Assembly: GCF_019375555.1 (NCBI RefSeq)
Contig: NZ_JAHXDN010000008.1
Location: 1-64,000, forward strand
Length of the DNA: 64,000 nucleotides
Origin: Roseobacter insulae
GTDB lineage: Bacteria; Pseudomonadota; Alphaproteobacteria; Rhodobacterales; Rhodobacteraceae
Direction of reading: 5' to 3'
Shown here: one piece after another, positions 18,075 through 26,440 of the stretch
How the letters are laid out: each line of letters starts with the position of its first letter
Numbering within the stretch: the first letter of the stretch is position 1
Notes under the pieces: generated by a model
What the model was told of the DNA's origin: nothing
Database searches by the model: none
Seen by the model: only the letters and a program-made list of their open reading frames with translations
Position numbers and translations under genes: made by a program

Positions 18075-19040
18075 ATGTCATTCAAGAAGACCCTCATAAC
18101 GGCAACGACAGCGGTTGGGCTATTCACCGCGCCGGCCTTTGCCGCGGAAGAAGTCAAAATCGGCGTGCCCTCTTGGACCGGCGCACAGGCCATTGCCCAC
18201 CTGCTGGCAGCCGTGGTCGAAATGCGCATCGGCGGGACGGCGGAAATGGTGCCCGGCAACAACGCCACGATCTTTCAGGCCATGGATCAGGGAAAGGGCG
18301 ATATTGACGTACATCCTGACGTCTGGCTGCCCAATCAGGAAAGCTTCACCAAGAAATACGTCGATGGCGCTGGCACAGTGACCCTGTCGTCGAACCCTTA
18401 CGAAGGCAATCAGGGCTTCTGCGTCTCGCAGGATTTCGCCAAGGCCAACAGCATCACAGACATCGCCGATCTGGGCCGTCCGGACGTGGCTGCCCTGATG
18501 GACAGTGACGGCAACGGCAAGGGAGAGATGTGGATCGGGGCACCCGGTTGGGCGTCTGCAAATGTGAACGAGGTCAAGGTACGCGATTACGGTCTGCTTG
18601 ATTTCGTGGAGCCGATCCGAGCCGAGGAAAGCGTCAAGACGGCGCGGGTAAAGGACTCCATCGCCAAGGGCGAAGGCTACGCGTTCTATTGCTATAAACC
18701 CCATGCGATCTGGTATCAGTTCGATGTGGAGATGCTGAGCGAGCCGACCTACGATCCGGCAAAATACGTGATGATTCAGCCCTCCGACGATGCAGACTGG
18801 TATGAAAAGTCAAAGGTCGCCTCAAAGGATGCGCTGAAGGAAGTGCAGATCGCATGGTCCAACTCGCTGGCGGACCGGTCACCGGCGATTACGGAGTTCT
18901 TCGAGCGGTTTTCCCTGACGGCGGATGACGTCAGCAATTTCGCCTTCGAGATCAGCGGCAAGGGCCGGGATCCGGCGGAAGTTGCCCGCGAGTGGGTCGA
19001 AGCGAACCCAGAACGCGTGGACGCCTGGCTCGGTCTCTGA
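18075..19040 (+). CDS. Betaine-type ABC transporter substrate-binding protein (OpuAC/ProX family)
   Basis: A 321-residue periplasmic protein with signal peptide MSFKKTLITATTAVGLFTAPAF. The OpuAC domain follows: VKIGVPSWTGAQAIAHLLAAVVE, the cis-loop with GDIDVHPDVWLPN, and Trp residues in MWIGAPGW and IWYQF that could make an aromatic cage for a quaternary ammonium or similar zwitterion. AAGGAG lies before the ATG, 36 bases after the lyase stop. The ligand may be a betaine, or a zwitterion such as cysteate in view of the neighbour enzyme. Confidence 0.87.
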   Translation: MSFKKTLITATTAVGLFTAPAFAAEEVKIGVPSWTGAQAIAHLLAAVVEMRIGGTAEMVPGNNATIFQAMDQGKGDIDVHPDVWLPNQESFTKKYVDGAGTVTLSSNPYEGNQGFCVSQDFAKANSITDIADLGRPDVAALMDSDGNGKGEMWIGAPGWASANVNEVKVRDYGLLDFVEPIRAEESVKTARVKDSIAKGEGYAFYCYKPHAIWYQFDVEMLSEPTYDPAKYVMIQPSDDADWYEKSKVASKDALKEVQIAWSNSLADRSPAITEFFERFSLTADDVSNFAFEISGKGRDPAEVAREWVEANPERVDAWLGL

Positions 19041-19064
19041 ACGGGCGCATTTCCCACGTCTTCA

Positions 19065-19090
19065 CCGGGCCTGACAGCGCTCAGGCCCGG
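19065..19090 (+). terminator. Intercistronic hairpin after the binding-protein gene
   Basis: A perfect 10-bp stem CCGGGCCTGA / TCAGGCCCGG with a 6-base loop, 24 bases after the binding-protein stop. It has no T run, so it is more likely an mRNA-stabilising or attenuating hairpin. Such structures often follow a highly expressed binding protein and lower expression of the downstream ATPase and permease. Confidence 0.6.
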
Positions 19091-19135
19091 CCAAACCGCA
19101 GGTGACTGCGCCGATGAACTCATGGATTTGCCATT

Positions 19136-20191
19136 ATGAGCGATGACACCGTTATCGAAATCAATAACGTCTGGAAGATTTTCGGCGCCCACCCCGAGGC
19201 AGCTCTGCGCGCCATTTACGAGGAAGGCCTCGACAAGGCGCAGGTTCTGGCACAGCACAATGCCGTTGTGGGCGTCGCGGATGTCAGCCTGTCAGTCAAT
19301 CGCGGAGAAATCTTCTGTATCATGGGCTTGTCGGGCAGCGGCAAATCCACGCTGGTGCGGCACTTCAACCGCCTGCTGGAACCCACCGCCGGGCAAATCC
19401 TGATCGAGGGCACAGACGTGATGGGGCTGGCGCCGAACGACCTGCAGTCCTTTCGCAACCGCAAGATTGGAATGGTTTTCCAGAATTTCGCCCTGATGCC
19501 GCACCGGTCGGTGCTCGACAACGTCGCGATGCCGCTCGAAATCCGGCAAGTCAGCAAGAATGAACGCATGCGACAGGCGGCCGCCATCCTCGATATTGTT
19601 GAGCTTGGCGCCTGGGGATCAAAATTCGCACATGAGCTTTCGGGCGGGATGCAGCAACGTGTGGGCCTTGCGCGCGCGCTTGCTGCAAACCCCGATGTTC
19701 TGTTGATGGATGAACCCTTCAGTGCGCTGGACCCGCTGATCCGCCGACAGCTACAGGATGAATTTATCCGGCTCTCCCAGATTCTGAAAAAGACCACCAT
19801 CTTCATCACGCATGACCTGGACGAAGCCGTCCGTATCGGGGACCGCATCGCGATCATGCGGGATGGCCGCCTTGTCCAGACCGGCACGGCGGAGGAGATC
19901 GTGATGAACCCGGCGGATGACTACGTCGCTGATTTTGTCGCCGGCATATCACGCCTCAAGGTGGTCAGGGCGCACGCGGTCATGCAGGATATCGACGCCT
20001 TCACCCAATCCAGGGGCCCGCTTTCCGCGGACGCGCCGCGCGTGAACGAAAGTGAGACGCTCAGCACGCTCATCAACCTTGCAATCGACCGCGACAGTCC
20101 GATCCTCGTGGAGGATCAGGGGCGCGATGTCGGCGTCATCACACGCGCCGACATTCTGCGCACTGTTGTTGAAGGAACGGAAATGTCATGA
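19136..20191 (+). CDS. Betaine-type ABC transporter ATP-binding protein (ProV/OpuAA-like)
   Basis: A 351-residue ATPase. Family-specific N-terminal extension NNVWKIFGAHPEAAL, Walker A GLSGSGKST, Q-loop VFQNFALMPHRSV, signature LSGGMQQRVGLARAL, Walker B VLLMDEPFSALDPLIRRQLQ and switch FITHDLDEA. About 80 C-terminal residues look like a reduced CBS region, used in this family for ionic-strength gating. It overlaps the permease gene by 4 bases. Confidence 0.92.
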   Translation: MSDDTVIEINNVWKIFGAHPEAALRAIYEEGLDKAQVLAQHNAVVGVADVSLSVNRGEIFCIMGLSGSGKSTLVRHFNRLLEPTAGQILIEGTDVMGLAPNDLQSFRNRKIGMVFQNFALMPHRSVLDNVAMPLEIRQVSKNERMRQAAAILDIVELGAWGSKFAHELSGGMQQRVGLARALAANPDVLLMDEPFSALDPLIRRQLQDEFIRLSQILKKTTIFITHDLDEAVRIGDRIAIMRDGRLVQTGTAEEIVMNPADDYVADFVAGISRLKVVRAHAVMQDIDAFTQSRGPLSADAPRVNESETLSTLINLAIDRDSPILVEDQGRDVGVITRADILRTVVEGTEMS

Positions 20192-21729
20192 TGGACACTG
20201 CCCAAAACCCGCTTGAAGCCACGGATACGGACGTCGCGCGCGCCTATGCGGCAGAGCGCCGGGATAACATCCGCGCCTTTGTGCGCACCGCGCCGGACTA
20301 CTACATCGCCCAGTTCGACAAAATCGGGGCCAGCGCGAAATTCACCGCGACGTTCAATGCCATGGCCGGTCTCTTTGGTCCGATCTGGTATGGCGCACGC
20401 GGATTGTGGTCGTGGGCCCTGCCCTTCCTGATCATAGAAACGCTGGCATTCGTGCAAATCGCCCGCGGGCTGTTCGGCGATCTTGCCGCCGACGCGCGCG
20501 AGCGGATCGCCTCCATCGAGGGCACCCTGGAGTTGCGGCAGCAACAGCTGGCCGCCGCCATCGAAAGCGGTTCCGACAAGGTGGATGTCTACCAGCGCAC
20601 GGTGGATTCCCTTCAGGCGGCGATCGGCGGGATACGCGCCGAAGCCGAGGTGCTGGCCGGACAAGGGATCTGGATCGCCCTCACCGGGGTCGCCCTGCTC
20701 GTTCTGGTCAAGGCGGTTCAGGCGACGGTGGCGAACTGGGCGCTTGAGGCGCGCTTTTCGGAATGGCTATCGGATCGGTCCATCCGCTCTGGTTTGCCAG
20801 TGGCGCAGATGGCCTTCAGCGCGGTGTTCATGGTGCTGATCGCCTTCGCGGCGATGATGCACTACAGTTTCCCGGGTCGTTTCACGCTGTTGAGCGAATT
20901 CCCGACCAACCCCGAGTACCGGTTGAACAGCATCGCATGGGTTGAAGCCTTCTTTGCCTTTTGTGTTGCTAACGGCGAGGCGCTCTTTGACCTGATCACC
21001 TATGCAATCAGACTGATCCTTGATGCGCTAGAGCTGATATTCGTCAGCACACCATGGATCGTGATCGCCAGCCTGATCATCCTGCTGACATGGCTGACCG
21101 CCGGCATTCGAACCGCAATCTGGTCGGCGGCATTCCTGTCCTATATGGGGCTGCTCGGGTTCTGGGAAAAAGCGATGACAACACTGGCGCTGCTGGGGAC
21201 GGCGGCCTGCCTCTCGATCCTGATCGGCATCCCGCTTGGCATGTTCTGTGCCCGGCGGCCACGGTTTTACTCCTTCATTCAGCCGATCATGGACTTCATG
21301 CAGACGATGCCTGCCTTTGTCTTCATGATCCCTGTCATTGCCTTCTTTGGCACCGGCAAGCCGGCGGCTGTCGTCACCACGATGATCTTTGGCGGCACAC
21401 CCGTGGTGCGTCTCACGGTGCTGGGGCTGCGGGGGGTGCCGGAAAGCGTTCGCGAAGCAGCGATCTCCTTCGGGGCCAACAAGTGGTATCTGCTCACCCG
21501 GGTGGACCTGCCACTGGCCAGCCCCTCGATCCGCGCGGGAATCAATCAGACGATCATGCTGTCACTGGCGATGGTGGTCGTGGCCTCGCTGATCGGTGCA
21601 AAAGGGTTGGGAGAGGACGTGCTTGAAGCGCTCCAATACGCCAACGTCGGCCAGGGTATTCTGGCCGGGTTCGCAATCCTGTTCTGCGCGATGATCCTCG
21701 ACCGGATCGTGCAGGGACAACGCAAGTGA
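20188..21729 (+). CDS. Betaine-type ABC transporter permease with long N-terminal region
   Basis: A 513-residue permease. The C-terminal third is a standard ProW/OpuAB BPD domain with the EAA loop ESVREAAISFGANKWYLL and IGAKGLGEDVLEALQ. The N-terminal 240 residues are unusual: a first hydrophobic helix (about 68-90), a soluble segment that looks coiled-coil (ELRQQQLAAAIESGSDKVDV and on), then more membrane helices. The protein is longer than E. coli ProW (354). ATGA overlaps occur at both ends, consistent with one transcription unit. Confidence 0.88.
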   Translation: MMDTAQNPLEATDTDVARAYAAERRDNIRAFVRTAPDYYIAQFDKIGASAKFTATFNAMAGLFGPIWYGARGLWSWALPFLIIETLAFVQIARGLFGDLAADARERIASIEGTLELRQQQLAAAIESGSDKVDVYQRTVDSLQAAIGGIRAEAEVLAGQGIWIALTGVALLVLVKAVQATVANWALEARFSEWLSDRSIRSGLPVAQMAFSAVFMVLIAFAAMMHYSFPGRFTLLSEFPTNPEYRLNSIAWVEAFFAFCVANGEALFDLITYAIRLILDALELIFVSTPWIVIASLIILLTWLTAGIRTAIWSAAFLSYMGLLGFWEKAMTTLALLGTAACLSILIGIPLGMFCARRPRFYSFIQPIMDFMQTMPAFVFMIPVIAFFGTGKPAAVVTTMIFGGTPVVRLTVLGLRGVPESVREAAISFGANKWYLLTRVDLPLASPSIRAGINQTIMLSLAMVVVASLIGAKGLGEDVLEALQYANVGQGILAGFAILFCAMILDRIVQGQRK

Positions 21730-22448
21730 CACCGCTGGTTCTGGTCCATGGGTTCATGGGCGGCAGCGCACAATGGGACCTGCAACGTGAATATCTGGAA
21801 CAGCTCTGCCCAGTTGTTACCGTCGATCTGCCGGGGTTCGGAGAAAACAACCATCTGCCGCCCATTGCTACGATTGAGGGGTTTGCCGATTGGATCATCG
21901 CTCATCTGGTCGAAAAAGGCATCACGACGTTTCACCTGATGGGTCATTCCATGGGGGGCATGATCGTGCAGCAGATGGCACATCAGGTGCCGGATCGCAT
22001 TGAAAAGCTCATCCTCTACGGCACGGGCGCCGTGGGCATGCTGCCCGGCCGGTTTGAAACCATCGCGCAAAGCAAGCAACGCGCAAAGGAAGATGGTGTC
22101 GCCAGCACAGCGCGCCGGATTGCCGCGACATGGTTTGTCGAGACGGAGGCCGCTGCTGAATATCCCGCCTGCGCACGGATCGCGGAACAAAGTGCAGCGA
22201 TGGCATTCGACGCCGGTCTGGATGCGATGCAAGGCTGGTCAGGAACAGACTACCTTGCCGGCAACCCGCTGGAAACACTGGTGCTGTGGGGCGATCAGGA
22301 TCGCACCTATCTCTGGCGTCAGATCGAGCGTTTGTGGCGCAGTATTCCGAGCACAAGCCTTGCGGTGATCCCGGGCTGTGCCCATGCGGTACACATGGAA
22401 AAACCCGACCTTTTCAATCGGATTGTTGCCGACTTTCTGACGTCCTGA
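21726..22448 (+). CDS. Alpha/beta-fold hydrolase
   Basis: A 240-residue hydrolase. HG oxyanion motif LVHGFMGGSAQW near the start, nucleophile elbow GHSMGG (Ser near residue 81), acid in WGDQDRTY and catalytic His in GCAHAVHMEKP. The start is a GTG that overlaps the permease stop. As last gene of the lyase/importer operon it may cleave an ester, amide or thioester form of the imported substrate. The substrate is unknown. Confidence 0.85.
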   Translation: MTPLVLVHGFMGGSAQWDLQREYLEQLCPVVTVDLPGFGENNHLPPIATIEGFADWIIAHLVEKGITTFHLMGHSMGGMIVQQMAHQVPDRIEKLILYGTGAVGMLPGRFETIAQSKQRAKEDGVASTARRIAATWFVETEAAAEYPACARIAEQSAAMAFDAGLDAMQGWSGTDYLAGNPLETLVLWGDQDRTYLWRQIERLWRSIPSTSLAVIPGCAHAVHMEKPDLFNRIVADFLTS

Positions 22449-22505
22449 ACCGCTGTCGAAAGCCGATCTTTCCGATGTGAAAACGTCCAGCCACGCGGAT
22501 GCGTG

Positions 22506-22820
22506 TCACTTGCCGGTGATCTGGATTTTCCCGGCGACCTTCGCCCCGCTTTCGGAGGTCATTGTCTGGGCCGAAACATCCGCCTGCACCGACGACGTAG
22601 AAGCAAGTTTCAGGTCGTCACACTGCAATTTGCCCTTGTGCTTGCCTTCGATAACAACCGTCTTTGCTGACAATGCTCCGTCGATAGCGCCACCCGTCTG
22701 CACGACGACCGATTGCGCGGTGACGTCTCCCATCACTTTGCCTTTGACTTCCACATTTCCTTCACCCGACTTGATGTTGCCTTCAATTATCAGGTCTTCT
22801 TCGATGACTGAGCTTGCCAA
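22506..22820 (-). CDS. Bactofilin-family protein (polymer-forming)
   Basis: A 104-residue bactofilin, a right-handed beta-helix protein that polymerises without nucleotide and organises envelope sites. Hydrophobic/glycine-spaced strands repeat: LIIEGNIKSGEGNVEVKG, KVMGDVTAQSVVVQ, GGAIDGALSAKTVVIEG and KHKGKLQCDDL. The start is a TTG at 22820 with AGGAAA 7 bases before it; this gives the usual short tail ASSVIEEDLIIEG. A start at 22910 would add 30 Arg-rich residues unlike the family. It stands alone, convergent with the hydrolase operon. Confidence 0.82.
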   Translation of the reverse strand: MASSVIEEDLIIEGNIKSGEGNVEVKGKVMGDVTAQSVVVQTGGAIDGALSAKTVVIEGKHKGKLQCDDLKLASTSSVQADVSAQTMTSESGAKVAGKIQITGK

Positions 22821-23065
22821 ATTGATTTCCTTTCTGCGTCTGTGAGAAACCGTAGACCGGAACGACCGGATTGAACACCTCTGCAAGCGATCACATCGTT
22901 CGGCAAGCAATTATGGGCCTATGGCGCGCCGTCAGCGTACCGGCATGTCGCACGATACCGGTCGATACCTGACACGCGCCATGCAGCGCTTGGTGAAGCG
23001 CGGTGGGGTCTCCGCCACTGTCAGATTGCCGCGCAGGTCAGGTGAGCTGTCCGTGGTCAGCGGCG

Positions 23066-23545
23066 TTACCGGGTTGCCTCGGGTGGATCATCGTAAGCGC
23101 TTGTCGCCGGGTTTCCTGCTTCATCCGTCCATTCACGCGCTTTGCCGTTGCGGATAAGCCGCCGGTCGCGTCCGGGATAGGTCACCGTGTCCTGATCGCT
23201 TCTGGTGCCGATCACCATGTAACTTGCATCCTGATCGGACAGGTTTTTCAGACAATGCCCGACAGGATCGCCCGCTTTGAAACAGGCCGCATCGCCGGGT
23301 GCCAGTTGCGATGCATGGTCCCCTTCATAGAGCGTGATGTCCCCGGTCAGAACATAGATCATCTCATCTTCGTTGCTGTGCCAATGCATAAGAGAAGAGC
23401 TTGAGCCGGGCGGCAAGGTCTCGATAAAGGCACCGAACTGCGTGAGCTGACCGGTGTCGCTAATCAACTGGGCAGAGTAGCGCCCGACAAGCGGATGCTC
23501 TTTGCCTGCTTCCGTTTTCGCGGTGCCGGATTTAGTGATCGTCAT
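23066..23545 (-). CDS. Cupin-domain protein
   Basis: A 159-residue single-cupin protein. Motif 1 is LMHWHSNEDEMIYVLTGDITLYEGD with the His-His-Glu metal set, and motif 2 is PGDAACFKAGDPVGHCLKN with the last His. ATG 23545 has GGGAG before it and starts with a normal short leader. The role is not evident; such proteins are often small dioxygenase- or isomerase-like enzymes, or regulators in Rhodobacterales. Confidence 0.8.
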   Translation of the reverse strand: MTITKSGTAKTEAGKEHPLVGRYSAQLISDTGQLTQFGAFIETLPPGSSSSLMHWHSNEDEMIYVLTGDITLYEGDHASQLAPGDAACFKAGDPVGHCLKNLSDQDASYMVIGTRSDQDTVTYPGRDRRLIRNGKAREWTDEAGNPATSAYDDPPEATR

Positions 23546-23917
23546 TATGTTCTCCCGATATACGCCACACGCGCACCGGCAACCGGTGGCGATCCGCAGC
23601 AAGCTGTTTCCGACGGTCCCATCCATCGGCGTTGTGACCGGCAGCGGAGTTCAGCTCAATGCCCTGCGTGGTTCACGCCGGATATTCCTCCGCCTGTAAA
23701 CTGACGTCTGAGGCGACCCGGCGCAAGAGGTCCGTAGGCCCGAATGCGGGATCAGCGCGCGGGCATCACCGCCGCCCTTGGCCCTGTTGGATGTCGGATC
23801 ACTGCCCGACGGGTCGAAATGCAGCGGTTTTTGTCATACTCTGATCCTGAAACCGGGCCGCGCCAGACGCAGGGCGGCGTTCTCTGGCAAAGCCCTTGGT
23901 GGCAATCGGGATCGGCA
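23546..23917. other. Intergenic region upstream of the sigma-54 paralogue
   Basis: About 370 bases between the divergent cupin and rpoN-like genes. Short frames on the plus strand (about 65 residues) show no family features. The rpoN-like frame is open back to about 23744, but residues before MHLKPK do not look like sigma-54. I see no clear sigma-70 or sigma-54 promoter here. Confidence 0.5.
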
Positions 23918-25138
23918 ATGCATCTCAAACCCAAGCTGCAGACGCGACAAACACAAAAGCTGTCAATGACCCCGTCGCTGCGTCAGGCCATCGGCCTGCT
24001 GTCGCTGAGCAATGGGGACGTGACAAGAAAGCTTTGGCGCGCCGCACGCACAAACCCCTGCATCGGCATACGCCCTCCGCATACCGACAGGGGCATCGAA
24101 AATCACGCCGCGCCGGAAAGCCTCGTTGCGCATGTCACACGTCAGATCGGCGCGAGTTTCCGGCAGGCCCGCACCCGGCGCATCGCCATGGCCCTGCTGG
24201 ATGCTCTGGAACCATGGGGCTGGCTGGGGCAACCGCTGACACAGGTCGCGCAGGTGTCCGGCTCTGAGCTCGCAGAGGTCGAAGCGGTATTGACCCGGAT
24301 GCAGGGGTTCGAACCAACCGGGATATTTGCCCGGTCGCTGGCAGAATGCCTGAGGCTGCAAGCGGCAGAGAACGGTCAGTTGGACCGGTTGATGATGCAG
24401 GTACTGTCCCATCTGGAGCTTGTGGCCAAGGGCGACTGGACACGCCTTGCCGAAGCCTGCGGCGGTACTGAGGCCGCGATTGTGGATCGGGTTGGGGCGC
24501 TGCGGGGGCTTGATCCCAAACCCGGCCTCCAGTTTGGCGCAGGCCCGGTCACGCCGCCCGGCGCTGCCGACCTGCTGGTGATGCTGCAAAACGGCATCTG
24601 GACAGTCGTTCTGAACCCCGCATCCCTGCCGGAAATCACCACGCTGCCGGGTATCGATGCACAGGCGCGTCGCGAGGCCGACCGCCTGAACACCGCTCTT
24701 GAACGTCGCAATGCGACCATCCTCGCCGTCGCAACCGAGCTCGTCAGCCGGCAGGCTGCCTATCTGGATGGTGCTGATGCCCCTGCCCCCCTGACGCAGG
24801 TAACGCTCGCGGCATCGGTTGGGCGACATCCCAGCACGGTTGGCCGGGTCATGGGGGTGCTGACCGCACAGACGCCGCGCGGGCATATGCCCTTGCGCGG
24901 GCTCATGGGGCGGTCGGTGCGGGGGACAGGCCTTGGCGTCGACGAATTGCAGCACAGGATCGCCCGGCTGATTGCGGAAGAAGATCCTGCAAACCCGCTG
25001 AGTGACGCACGGCTTGCCGGTCAGTTGTGTGCCGCCGGTATTACGATCGACAGGCGCACGGTTGCAAAATACCGCGCGTCGCAAGGCGCGCCACCGGCTG
25101 CCGCGCGCCGACGGGTGGGTCCAAAAACACCCACCTGA
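23918..25138 (+). CDS. rpoN: RNA polymerase sigma-54 factor, short paralogue
   Basis: A 406-residue sigma-54. Region I is LQTRQTQKLSMTPSLRQAIGLLSLSN (shown here only as its type: Gln/Leu-rich, residues 7-32). The acidic region II is nearly absent, which makes the protein shorter than typical RpoN (470-500). The core-binding domain follows, then the HTH region (LTQVTLAASVGRHPSTVGRVM) and the RpoN box RRTVAKYR near the C-terminus. It lies just upstream of the tail-like cluster, with a consensus -24/-12 promoter 149 bases after its stop. None of the usual housekeeping rpoN neighbours is present. It is therefore probably dedicated to the injection system. Confidence 0.88.
   Translation: MHLKPKLQTRQTQKLSMTPSLRQAIGLLSLSNGDVTRKLWRAARTNPCIGIRPPHTDRGIENHAAPESLVAHVTRQIGASFRQARTRRIAMALLDALEPWGWLGQPLTQVAQVSGSELAEVEAVLTRMQGFEPTGIFARSLAECLRLQAAENGQLDRLMMQVLSHLELVAKGDWTRLAEACGGTEAAIVDRVGALRGLDPKPGLQFGAGPVTPPGAADLLVMLQNGIWTVVLNPASLPEITTLPGIDAQARREADRLNTALERRNATILAVATELVSRQAAYLDGADAPAPLTQVTLAASVGRHPSTVGRVMGVLTAQTPRGHMPLRGLMGRSVRGTGLGVDELQHRIARLIAEEDPANPLSDARLAGQLCAAGITIDRRTVAKYRASQGAPPAAARRRVGPKTPT
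25114..25135. promoter_or_regulatory. Inverted repeat, candidate activator site upstream of sigma-54 promoter
   Basis: GGTGGGT (25114-25120) and ACCCACC (25129-25135) form a perfect 7-bp inverted repeat around CCAAAAAC, at the 3' end of the rpoN-like gene. A further ACCCACC copy stands at 25219-25225. Both lie 60-170 bases upstream of the -24/-12 promoter, the normal distance for enhancer sites of sigma-54 activators. It could also be a weak hairpin at the gene end; there is no T run. Confidence 0.4.
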
Positions 25139-25286
25139 ACCAACGCTCTAACCCGCTCGCTTCACGGGACAATTCGCATCGCGCCGCGGCCGACAGACAC
25201 GCCCGTGGGGCGCATTCCACCCACCCCGCGCGCCGCGTTCTCAGGCAAAATCGATTATTAACAAAGCCTTAACCCTTTCCACACGT

Positions 25287-25302
25287 TGGCACGAAAATTG
25301 CA
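25287..25302 (+). promoter_or_regulatory. Sigma-54 (-24/-12) promoter of the tail-like cluster
   Basis: The sequence TGGCACGAAAATTGCA matches the sigma-54 consensus TGGCACG-N4-TTGCA at every fixed position, with GG and GC exactly 10 bases apart. It stands between the sigma-54 gene and the first tail gene, reading towards the latter. Transcription should begin near 25313. Confidence 0.9.
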
Positions 25303-25342
25303 TCTACCACAAGCAGTTGCCGATCCTTCCGCGGAGGGATGG

Positions 25343-26401
25343 GTGCCACGCATGTGCAAGTGTTTTCGAGGATCCTGCAACGTTATGCCGCCACCGCTGC
25401 CTCTTGATGATGCGATAAGCGAAGTCCTGAACGTGCACCTGAGCGCGTTTGTACCCGGTGCCGTGGGGGCACTGCCCAACAACAGCGTGCAGTTGGTGTC
25501 TGTTAAAGGGCGCCGGCTGGGCCTGGGCGACCGGCGCGGCGCTGAAACCCGGTTGGGTGTGCCGGTCGCCGCCCTGCGCGGGCTGCATATCGACGGTGTC
25601 GCGCGGATCGAACTATGGGATATTTCGCCCAACGCGGTCGACAGCGGCATGGAAACGGTGCAGGCCAATGTCATGGGCGCCAGCGCCAGCCTGCGCAGCG
25701 CCGGGTTCCTTCGCCTCGCGGTGTCGGACAGTGGTCCGGCAGAACATGTGCCTTCCCTGAATGCCTGGCGCAAAGCGACCGATCTGCCGTTCCTCTACGA
25801 ATATCACGGGCGCGACAACGATGATGCGGAGAGCTTCATTGTGCGTATTCCCATCCGCTCCGATCTCGAAGAAACCGGATCACCCACAGGCACCGTGGAC
25901 ACGGTGATCGACGACATGCGCCGCTGGGACGACGATGGCGCGCCGTCACTGATCGTGAGGTCCACTGGCGGGGCGCGCAAGGTACGCGCCAAGGCAATCC
26001 TTGGCATCGGGTTTCTGCCCGGTGGCTTTACCGGCGGCGCAGTCACGCTGGAGCGTGGTGTCGCGGGGGCGCCAGGCGCACCGGTCGTGCATGGCACGCT
26101 CGATGCTTTTCTGGATGCCGTCGGCGATGGTGACGCACCGCAACTTCAGGCACAGGTCAGCTTCCCCAGCGTAGCGGCCTTTCTGACCGCGCTTGGCCCG
26201 CCCGGCGACCCGTTCGATCTGGGTGACTGGGACAGCGATGCCGTCAACGACATCTACATCCCGCATCTGAGACAGTTTCCGCGTCCGATCACGCTGCGAT
26301 CCGGGCGGGATTTTCTAGCCATTCGTCATGACGCGCCGGCCTTTGCTGCGCCTGCCGTTCTTTACCTCCGCGTGGACGCGGATCACCAGAGAGCTGGCTG
26401 A
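25343..26401 (+). CDS. First gene of the tail-like cluster, unknown function
   Basis: A protein of about 352 residues that I do not recognise. It lies directly behind the sigma-54 promoter and 39 bases before the sheath gene. The N-terminus is Cys-rich (CKCFRGSC). The rest looks like a mixed beta protein with several Asp/Gly-rich turns and no membrane helix. The start is uncertain: GTG 25343 has GGAGGG at good distance; ATG 25352 and ATG 25385 are alternatives. Codon use matches the cluster. Its place suggests a structural or terminator/cap component of the tail, but no motif proves it. Confidence 0.6.
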   Translation: MPRMCKCFRGSCNVMPPPLPLDDAISEVLNVHLSAFVPGAVGALPNNSVQLVSVKGRRLGLGDRRGAETRLGVPVAALRGLHIDGVARIELWDISPNAVDSGMETVQANVMGASASLRSAGFLRLAVSDSGPAEHVPSLNAWRKATDLPFLYEYHGRDNDDAESFIVRIPIRSDLEETGSPTGTVDTVIDDMRRWDDDGAPSLIVRSTGGARKVRAKAILGIGFLPGGFTGGAVTLERGVAGAPGAPVVHGTLDAFLDAVGDGDAPQLQAQVSFPSVAAFLTALGPPGDPFDLGDWDSDAVNDIYIPHLRQFPRPITLRSGRDFLAIRHDAPAFAAPAVLYLRVDADHQRAG

Positions 26402-26440
26402 CCCTATCGGGACAGACGCCAGCCAGACCAGGAGAATGCC

